Below the pieces are notes generated by a model. That model had not been told where the DNA came from, made no database searches, and worked only from the letters and a program-made list of their open reading frames with translations. Shown here piece after piece: positions 25,145 through 30,362 of a DNA stretch of 30,362 nucleotides (the first letter of the stretch is position 1; the number at the start of each line of letters is the position of its first letter). The DNA comes from Ruminococcus sp. UBA7158 (GTDB taxonomy: Bacteria > Bacillota > Clostridia > Oscillospirales > Ruminococcaceae): the NCBI GenBank assembly GCA_002491605.1, contig DKWG01000016.1, positions 1 to 30,362 of the forward strand, written 5' to 3'. The position numbers and the translations under genes were made by a program.

Positions 25145-26380
25145 TTAAAGTATTACCTTTGTTCCTCCGACGTGTCGTATGTTCAAGACGTGGCAGGAGC
25201 CTTCGCCGAAAACGCTTTCAATTCCTTCTTTAAAGCTGCTGAGCTTGCCCTTGGGGACAAACGCCTGAATTGTTCCTGCAAAGCCGCCGCCGTGGACTCT
25301 CGCCGCTCCTTCGCCGTTTAAAAGACCGTCGGCTAAGTACAACGCCAAAGACAGTCCCTGTTCCTCGGGAGCAGACGATGCGAAAACGTTTTGCAGGTAC
25401 TTATAAGAGCTGTTTCCCGATAGCTTAATCGTATTAAGGAAGCTGTTGAAGTCGCCCGACTTGATGCTGTCGGTTAAGCTCTCGACACGTTCGTTTTCAT
25501 CGAAGAAGTGAAGCGCTCTGAGAACTGCTCTGTCTCCGAGCTTCGAACGCAGGTCGTTAGCTTTTCCGATAACGTCGTCCTTGGTGATTTCCCTTAAAAC
25601 CTTCTTGCCGAAGAATTCGGCAACTGCTTTCATTTCGGACGGTATCGCCGCATATTCGGGAGTTAAATCGGCGTGATTTCCTTTGGTATCGATAATGCAA
25701 AGGGCGTGCTCATATTCGTCGATGTCAAAATCAATTGCTTCTATAATTGGCTTCTCGGTGTCCTCAAAGTCAATTTTTATAAATCCCCCGACAGAAGACG
25801 CCATTTGATCCATAAGTCCTGAAGGCTTGCCGAAATAGACGTTTTCTGAGTACTGAGCGATCTTTGCTATCTCAACGTCGCTTATTTTACCGTCGTTGTA
25901 AAGATGGTTTAAAATTGTTCCGACCAAAACCTCAAATGCGGCGGAGGATGAAAGACCTGAGCCCTTTAAAACATCGGAGGACGTGACGGCATTGAAACCG
26001 CCGACATTGTAGCCGAGCTGCGAAAACCTTGCGCACATACCTCTTATAAGCGAGTTTGAATGGGAAGTTTCTTCGCTGTGAACGCTCAGGTCGGAGGTGT
26101 CGACAGTATTAAAAGGATATCCCTCTGACTTTAATGTGATAATTCCGTCGCTTGTCTTTGATACAGCTGCGATGACATCCAGATTTACCGCAGCAGCCAT
26201 TACCTTGCCGTGATTGTGGTCGGTGTGATTACCGATAACCTCGGTTCTTCCCGAAGCGGAGAAGAACTCATCCGGCGAAAGACGAAAGTGCTTTTCAAAG
26301 CGGGCTTTCAGCTTTGAATATCTTTGATTGTGGTAGTGCAAATTGTCTGAATAAAGCGAGCTAAAGCGGACTGTACTCAT
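25145..26380 (-). CDS. galK: Galactokinase (GHMP kinase), variant sugar motif
   Basis: About 411 aa. It would phosphorylate galactose at C1 with ATP, the entry to the Leloir pathway. GRTEVIGNHTDHNHGKV is the galactokinase signature, SDVLKGSGLSSSAAFEV the GHMP phosphate loop, GKPSGLMDQ carries the catalytic Asp region and ARVHGGGFAGTI is motif 3. In known GalK the first motif is GEHTDYN; here Asn replaces the Glu that contacts the sugar in structures, and His the Tyr. Clostridial variants of this type exist, so galactose is still the best guess. ATG 26380 follows AAAAGGAGAC. It lies 38 nt after the RodA-like gene; no galT or galE is seen in the window. Confidence 0.88.
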   Translation of the reverse strand: MSTVRFSSLYSDNLHYHNQRYSKLKARFEKHFRLSPDEFFSASGRTEVIGNHTDHNHGKVMAAAVNLDVIAAVSKTSDGIITLKSEGYPFNTVDTSDLSVHSEETSHSNSLIRGMCARFSQLGYNVGGFNAVTSSDVLKGSGLSSSAAFEVLVGTILNHLYNDGKISDVEIAKIAQYSENVYFGKPSGLMDQMASSVGGFIKIDFEDTEKPIIEAIDFDIDEYEHALCIIDTKGNHADLTPEYAAIPSEMKAVAEFFGKKVLREITKDDVIGKANDLRSKLGDRAVLRALHFFDENERVESLTDSIKSGDFNSFLNTIKLSGNSSYKYLQNVFASSAPEEQGLSLALYLADGLLNGEGAARVHGGGFAGTIQAFVPKGKLSSFKEGIESVFGEGSCHVLNIRHVGGTKVIL

Positions 26381-26418
26381 TTTTATGTCTCCTTTTAATG
26401 AACACTTTTTTGATTATA

Positions 26419-27618
26419 TTATTTTCCTTTGAATAAGGTGTCGAACTTTTCTGAGTGGAAGTATACAGATAATACAAGACCTATTGACGCCGCCGCTGTG
26501 AGCATTGCAGAGCCGCCTGCTGATAAAAACGGCAGCGGTATGCCGATAACGGGAGTTACTCCGACAACCATTCCGATATTTAAAACGCAGTGTGTAAACA
26601 AATACGCAAATACCCCGACGCATATACATTTGCCGAGATTGTCGCGAGCGCGAAGACCGTTTGTGAGGATTCTCAGGCAGATTACGGCTAACAGCACAAC
26701 GATTGTCAGGCAGCCGATAAATCCCAAGGTCTGCCCGGCATATGAAAAGATAAAGTCGCTGTGGCAGACGGGGACATAGGAATAATCACCGCCGTATAGC
26801 CCCTTTCCCGTCAGCTTTCCGGAGCCGAGTGCAATGAGGGAGTGATTTGTCTGATACAAAAGGTCGGCAGTTGAGTATTTTTCGGGATTAATAATCGATA
26901 AGATTCTGTTTTTGTGGACAGATTGAAGATAATATGTCCAAATAAAGTAGAATCCTATCGGAGCTAATATCCCTGCGCCTAAAATGTACTTCCACGATAT
27001 GCCTGCGGCAAAGATAACAGCGAAGAATATGCAAAGGAAAACAGCTGCAGTGCCGTCGTCGCCCTGCAGCATGACAATAACCGTCGGGATAGCTCCGTGT
27101 ACGCACAGGGCTAAAATGTTCAGCGGATTATTGAAGAAATCCTTTGTCTTGAAGCAGTGGTAGGACAGCGACAGGATAAATGCCAGCTTCATAAATTCAG
27201 CCGGCTGAATAGTCATGAACCCGAGGTCTATCCAGGCTCGGTCGTCGGCGCCTTCAAGTCCCGATGTGCCGAGGCTTGTAAACGTCAAAAGCGTCAGTCC
27301 GACTGTTGCCGGAAGGTATATAAACCAAAGCTTTGAAAACCACCTGTAATCTATAGCTGCCACGACGAGTGAAAATGCTGCTCCGACCACTATAGCGGCA
27401 ATCTGAACAGTAACCGTTCGTGAGTCGACAGCGGTATCCGTTATGGATTGCGTTTGGCTGTTGGTAACCAGCGACTGCAAAAGAATTACGCCCAAAGAGC
27501 ATAGGGCGGCAGTCAGAAGAATAAGCATTTTGTCTAATCTGCGCAGATAAGAAAGAATGTATTTAAAAACGTTTTTAATGATGAATATAACCCCCATAGG
27601 AGAAGCAGCAATAAGCAT
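26419..27618 (-). CDS. rodA: SEDS glycosyltransferase, RodA/FtsW family
   Basis: About 399 aa with around ten membrane helices. SEDS proteins polymerise lipid II into peptidoglycan with a class B PBP. Recognisable blocks are the QPAEFMKLAFIL segment, MLQGDDGTAAVF (usual QPDLGTA), SGKLTGKGLYGGD, CHSDFIFSYAGQTLGFIG and GIPLPFLSAGGSAMLT. The usual GEELG acidic stretch reads GQTLG. RodA (elongation) and FtsW (division) cannot be told apart safely; a sporulation-type SEDS is also possible. ATG 27618 has a weak site; ATG 27597 is the alternative. It is the first gene of the operon, after the promoter at 27654-27682. Confidence 0.87.
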   Translation of the reverse strand: MLIAASPMGVIFIIKNVFKYILSYLRRLDKMLILLTAALCSLGVILLQSLVTNSQTQSITDTAVDSRTVTVQIAAIVVGAAFSLVVAAIDYRWFSKLWFIYLPATVGLTLLTFTSLGTSGLEGADDRAWIDLGFMTIQPAEFMKLAFILSLSYHCFKTKDFFNNPLNILALCVHGAIPTVIVMLQGDDGTAAVFLCIFFAVIFAAGISWKYILGAGILAPIGFYFIWTYYLQSVHKNRILSIINPEKYSTADLLYQTNHSLIALGSGKLTGKGLYGGDYSYVPVCHSDFIFSYAGQTLGFIGCLTIVVLLAVICLRILTNGLRARDNLGKCICVGVFAYLFTHCVLNIGMVVGVTPVIGIPLPFLSAGGSAMLTAAASIGLVLSVYFHSEKFDTLFKGK

Positions 27619-27653
27619 TTATTACGCTCAGCCGTCAAATACTTTTATTGTAT

Positions 27654-27682
27654 ATTGTAACACAACTCTGTGAAGTTTTCAA
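27654..27682 (-). promoter_or_regulatory. Promoter of the rodA-galK-trmB operon
   Basis: On the minus strand, TTGAAA (27682-27677), 17 nt, TACAAT (27659-27654). The expected start near 27647 leaves about 30 nt of leader. It is back to back with the ferredoxin promoter. Confidence 0.7.
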
Positions 27683-27714
27683 CTTAAAAATATTACTCAG
27701 GTTAAAAAATCTGC

Positions 27715-27742
27715 TTGCATTTTTAAAAATATGTGATATGAT
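27715..27742 (+). promoter_or_regulatory. Extended -10 promoter of the ferredoxin gene
   Basis: TTGCAT (27715-27720), 16 nt, TATGAT (27737-27742) preceded by TGa, an extended -10. Leader about 80 nt to the ATG, ending in a strong AAGGAGGA. Confidence 0.65.
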
Positions 27743-27828
27743 GTACATGGAGCTTTCTCCTTTGTCCCGATTTTTTGTGTCGGGGCTTTCAGAGGCTTTT
27801 TAAATATCTTACAAGGAGGACAATTTCA

Positions 27829-27999
27829 ATGGCTTTCAAGATTACTGACGAATGCATCAAGTGCGGAGCTTGTGCTGAGGAATGCCCTGTAAGTGCAATT
27901 TCAGAAGGCGACGATAAGTACGTTATCGATGCTGATACTTGCATTGGCTGCGGCAACTGCGCTGCTGTATGCCCTGTCAGCGCACCTGTTGAGGACTGA
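27829..27999 (+). CDS. 2[4Fe-4S] ferredoxin, clostridial type
   Basis: 56 aa, the usual length. CIKCGACAEECP and CIGCGNCAAVCP each hold CxxCxxCxxxCP, giving eight cysteines for two [4Fe-4S] clusters. Such ferredoxins carry low-potential electrons for pyruvate:ferredoxin oxidoreductase and hydrogenases in the cytosol. ATG 27829 has AAGGAGGA 8 nt upstream. It is a single-gene transcript with its own promoter; transcription ends at the terminator at 28159. Confidence 0.97.
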   Translation: MAFKITDECIKCGACAEECPVSAISEGDDKYVIDADTCIGCGNCAAVCPVSAPVED

Positions 28000-28158
28000 T
28001 AAGCTGAGTCAAAGCATAGGGATTGTGTCAAAATCTTAATGGCATTCGGGGCTATACCCGTGGTTGAGGTTTTGCGTTGTGCCTAACGAGGTACAAAAAT
28101 GGCTTTAAGCGCCGAATCCTTAGCTTAATTAAATCGGCAAGATAAGTCACATCTGAAA
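28000..28158 (+). other. Structured ferredoxin 3' region
   Basis: About 160 nt between the ferredoxin stop and its terminator. It carries hairpins CGGG-gctata-CCCG and GTGCCT-aacg-AGGTAC, plus a short GGC/GCC element around 28100. No gene is supported; the 14-codon frame at 28039 has no good ribosome binding site. It may be a long 3' UTR or the source of a small RNA. Confidence 0.35.
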
Positions 28159-28195
28159 TTGAGGGGAGTCGAGCTTCGACTCTCCTCAAATTTTT
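28159..28195 (+). terminator. Strong terminator after the ferredoxin gene
   Basis: TTGAGGGGAGTCGA pairs with TCGACTCTCCTCAA over 14 bp (one G-U pair) with a short loop, followed by five T. Confidence 0.9.
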
Positions 28196-28320
28196 ATGCG
28201 CTTTTATCGATTACGTTGACAATTAGAACAGTGATTGCTTTTCGATGAAAAAATTTAAAACAATCTGATTTGCCGTTATATGTGAGTCTTTAATTTTCTT
28301 GCAAAAAATGATTTTATATA

Positions 28321-28349
28321 TTGACATTATTGCCCTGACGTCTTATACT
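28321..28349 (+). promoter_or_regulatory. Promoter of the membrane/zinc-ribbon protein pair
   Basis: TTGACA (28321-28326), 17 nt, TATACT (28344-28349). The leader is about 125 nt. Bases 28196-28320 show no gene. Confidence 0.7.
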
Positions 28350-28451
28350 GTTATTGCTGTTTTGATGGCATTACATTTAGTTTAGCTTTATACTATTTAA
28401 TTGCTTTAAAGGGAACAGTAAATTGTCAATTATATTTTTAGGAAAGGGATA

Positions 28452-28468
28452 CCTTTGCGAGGCAAAGG
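28452..28468 (+). promoter_or_regulatory. Hairpin over the ribosome binding site region
   Basis: CCTTTGC-gag-GCAAAGG, 7 bp perfect. The 3' arm contains the AAAGG that would act as ribosome binding site for ATG 28482, so folding would hide it. A second site, AGGAAAGGG (28440-28447), serves an in-frame TTG at 28455 and stays free. Confidence 0.5.
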
Positions 28469-28481
28469 AACGGTGGATGTA

Positions 28482-29072
28482 ATGGAAGAACAAGTTAAGG
28501 TCAAAAGGGTTAATATTTTGTATATGCTGGGCTATATACTCGGTCCTATTATTTTGTTGTTTTTATTAGCATTTCTTTCTGTAACGATGTTTAAGGGAAA
28601 TGATAAGATCGGAACGATATTATCAATAATTGCCTTTGCATTGGTAATGGGATGGTATTGCTGGTTTGCGCCGAGGCTTTATAGGAAGCTGGTTAAAAAG
28701 TTTGAATCCGAGCTGGATGCTGAGGGCTTTGTAAGAAACCAGACCTTTACCTCAAAGAATATGACTGTCATTGTTGACACGGTAAACGGCAGGATTGCAA
28801 TGATATTCTATTGGAATCCCTTTAAAAAGTACGTCTTTTCTGCTAAGCAAATTGACAAGGCATGGGTTGACGACGGCAGGGGAGGCTCCGGCTTTATGGA
28901 AGGCTCAAGCTATGTCAGATTCTGCTTTACAATAGGCAATAAGAAGTTTAAGGTTTACACATTTACATCAAATCAGCGTCACCGTATGGACAGCAATTAT
29001 ATTCTTGACGGAATTTCAAAGGCTGATTTAATGGTCAAGGTGCTGGAAGAAGCAAAGAACAGGGCTGAGTAA
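28482..29072 (+). CDS. Hypothetical two-helix membrane protein
   Basis: About 196 aa. Two hydrophobic segments (about 15-36 and 46-64, for example GPIILLFLLAFLSVTMF and GTILSIIAFALVMGWYCW) are followed by a soluble domain rich in beta-prone sequence with YVRFCFTIGNKKFKVYTFTSNQRHR. I recognise no family. The soluble part probably faces the cytoplasm. ATG 28482 has AAAGGA 12 nt upstream (partly in a hairpin); TTG 28455 would add nine residues. The next gene starts one base after this stop, so the two are translated together. Confidence 0.75.
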   Translation: MEEQVKVKRVNILYMLGYILGPIILLFLLAFLSVTMFKGNDKIGTILSIIAFALVMGWYCWFAPRLYRKLVKKFESELDAEGFVRNQTFTSKNMTVIVDTVNGRIAMIFYWNPFKKYVFSAKQIDKAWVDDGRGGSGFMEGSSYVRFCFTIGNKKFKVYTFTSNQRHRMDSNYILDGISKADLMVKVLEEAKNRAE

Positions 29073-29073
29073 T

Positions 29074-29424
29074 ATGGGACTGTTTTCAAAGCTTAAGGCT
29101 GCCGTTAAGGACGACTGGTGCGGTGATTGCTCATCAAAAATGGATGAGATTGAAAAAAGGCTTTACCTTATGCCGATGTCAGTCGGTCACTATGTCGACC
29201 ATAAGGAAGCGCAGTATTACATAAAAAATCTTATTCCGATTAATTCAAAAGCAGAGGTTCCGATAGGAATGTATGCTTGCAGAATAACAGTATACCGCTG
29301 TCCCGAATGTCAAAAGAGAATAGCGATGGTATTGCCGTTTTTGCCTGTTCGGGATCAGGAGAGAACAGAATTTGCACATTATTATAAAAACGGCGAGCTT
29401 GACAGCTTTATTTGGCATAATTGA
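29074..29424 (+). CDS. Hypothetical protein with two CxxC pairs
   Basis: About 116 aa. CGDC near residue 16 and CPEC in the second half (YRCPECQKRIAMVLPFLPV) suggest a zinc-ribbon-like site with four cysteines about 55 residues apart. It has no signal peptide or membrane segment. I do not recognise the family. Its start is one base after the membrane protein stop (TAATATG), so the two probably act together, with a terminator directly after it. Confidence 0.72.
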   Translation: MGLFSKLKAAVKDDWCGDCSSKMDEIEKRLYLMPMSVGHYVDHKEAQYYIKNLIPINSKAEVPIGMYACRITVYRCPECQKRIAMVLPFLPVRDQERTEFAHYYKNGELDSFIWHN

Positions 29425-29459
29425 GTGAGTGATTTATAAATAAATACGCTTAAATGATT

Positions 29460-29500
29460 AAAACGCTTTAGCTTTTATTAAAGCTTGAGCGTTTTGCATT
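29460..29500 (+). terminator. Terminator after the CxxC protein gene
   Basis: AAAACGCTTTAGCTTT pairs with AAAGCTtgAGCGTTTT around TATT with a two-base mismatch, followed by GCATTTT. It lies about 35 nt after the stop and just before the next gene's start region. Confidence 0.8.
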
Positions 29501-29530
29501 TTGATGGGAACACATAAAGGAGTTTTTGTT

Positions 29531-30319
29531 ATGGAATTTATCTACGCCGTCAAGACCGATGACGAGCTGAAACGGTACCGAGAATATGCCGCCGCTATAC
29601 ATGACGTTTTTAATGACTATATCGACTTTTTAAAAAAGGAATACAGTGTCTCGGAGCTGCCGAAGTCTATAGTTTTAACTGACATGGATATAGCAACTAA
29701 GCTTACAAACGATATTCCCGTACCGGCGTATACCAATGAGCACAGAACAATGTTTTGCCCCGACATTGAGGTGTGGCGAAAAATATACCTCAGCCAGCTC
29801 GACAGCTATCGCAGTATGCCTGAGCTTGGCAAAGCAGTCGATGAGATAAGCGCATATTACGAAAACGAGCTTTCGCAGAAAAACATACTTGCAATACTCG
29901 GTCATGAGCTTGCACATCACAGCGAGCTGTTTTTGGATGATTTCAGCTCGGACAGGAGCGACGGAGTTTGGTTTGAAGAGGGAATGGTCGAATATATAAG
30001 CCGCAGGTATTTTTTAAACGAAAAGGAATTTGCAGCTCAAAGACATATTAACAAAATGCTTATTCAGCTATACAAAGCTAAATACGGCTGTGCTTCAATT
30101 GAAAGCTTCGGAAGCTCAACATATACCGAGGATTTCTCGGGCATTTTCTTTGAATACTGGCGAAGCTTCGAGGCAGTAGCAAGCGTCATTGACGCATTCG
30201 GCTCTGATATAGGAGCAGTGTTTAAATCCTATGCTGAGTGGGGAGAGGACCCGTGCGGCAAATCCTTAAGTGAATGGTTCAATATACCCGATGAATGCTG
30301 TCCGCCTGCAAGCTTATAG
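29531..30319 (+). CDS. Putative zincin-type metallopeptidase
   Basis: About 262 aa. GHELAHH gives the HExxH zinc motif (H125, E126, H129) and WFEEGMVEY, 20 residues on (E149 or E154), provides the third ligand typical of gluzincins. Beyond these motifs I recognise no family; peptidase MA-like is the nearest guess. There is no signal peptide, so it is probably cytoplasmic. ATG 29531 has AAGGAG 9 nt upstream. It follows a terminator, so it needs its own promoter or read-through; I did not find a clear promoter in the short gap. Confidence 0.78.
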   Translation: MEFIYAVKTDDELKRYREYAAAIHDVFNDYIDFLKKEYSVSELPKSIVLTDMDIATKLTNDIPVPAYTNEHRTMFCPDIEVWRKIYLSQLDSYRSMPELGKAVDEISAYYENELSQKNILAILGHELAHHSELFLDDFSSDRSDGVWFEEGMVEYISRRYFLNEKEFAAQRHINKMLIQLYKAKYGCASIESFGSSTYTEDFSGIFFEYWRSFEAVASVIDAFGSDIGAVFKSYAEWGEDPCGKSLSEWFNIPDECCPPASL

Positions 30320-30340
30320 TTTGACTAAACAATAAAAACC

Positions 30341-30362
30341 GGCTCTATGTCAATAGTTGGGG
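30341..30362 (+). mobile_element. Possible insertion sequence terminus at window end
   Basis: The last bases begin GGCTCTATGTCAATAGTTGG, which resembles the terminal inverted repeat start of ISL3-family elements in Clostridia (recalled, not searched). No transposase is visible because the window ends here. Confidence is low. Confidence 0.35.

Overview
The window looks like chromosome of a spore-forming, anaerobic, low-to-mid GC Clostridia, most likely the Ruminococcaceae/Oscillospiraceae side. The reasons are a sporulation pair of SpoIVA and a SipL-type SPOCS/LysM protein (the clostridial counterpart of SpoVID), a clostridial 2[4Fe-4S] ferredoxin, an Rnf-like membrane module, AAAGGA-type ribosome binding sites and TTGACA/TATAAT promoters. 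The taxonomic call is an inference from gene content. No rRNA, tRNA or CRISPR was seen.

Layout. 1-1.4 kb: rpe behind a consensus promoter and a three-hairpin leader, then a small hypothetical gene on the minus strand. 1.7-5.5 kb: a four-gene plus-strand operon encoding homologues of RnfD, RnfE and RnfA and a membrane-anchored glycoside-hydrolase-like protein, closed by a terminator. 5.8-8.5 kb: a cytoplasmic GH36 alpha-galactosidase and a GNAT acetyltransferase. 8.6-11.7 kb (minus): sipL-like then spoIVA. 11.8-15.9 kb (minus): iscS, a DUF4160/DUF2442 pair, iscU, mnmA and a GNAT gene; structured 105-bp-period repeats sit at the iscS 3' end. 16.2-16.6 kb (minus): rnhA. 17.0-18.2 kb: a beta-lactamase-fold serine hydrolase. 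18.3-21.9 kb: an apparent small structured RNA, then a secreted C39-like protein and two tandem paralogous lipoproteins. 22.1-24.1 kb (minus): an ABC exporter. 24.4-27.6 kb (minus): an operon of rodA/ftsW-type gene, galK and trmB. 27.8-30.3 kb: ferredoxin, a membrane protein plus zinc-ribbon protein pair, and a zincin-like protein. The last 22 bases may be the end of an insertion sequence.

How the genes fit together. iscS, iscU and mnmA form a sulfur-mobilisation group: the desulfurase supplies sulfur to the scaffold for Fe-S clusters and, through relay, to MnmA for tRNA 2-thiouridine. sipL and spoIVA encode the two partners that build the spore coat basement layer. The alpha-galactosidase and GalK could serve the same galactose route although they are about 18 kb apart.

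The most unusual part is the Rnf-like operon. By family alignment, the covalent-FMN threonine motif of RnfD and three of the four membrane [2Fe-2S] cysteines of RnfA/RnfE are missing, and the linked glycoside-hydrolase-like protein has an altered acidic motif. This suggests a repurposed, non-redox membrane complex. The second most interesting item is the candidate small RNA at 18326-18407, which has three nested helices, a -10 box directly upstream and a U-tract at its end.
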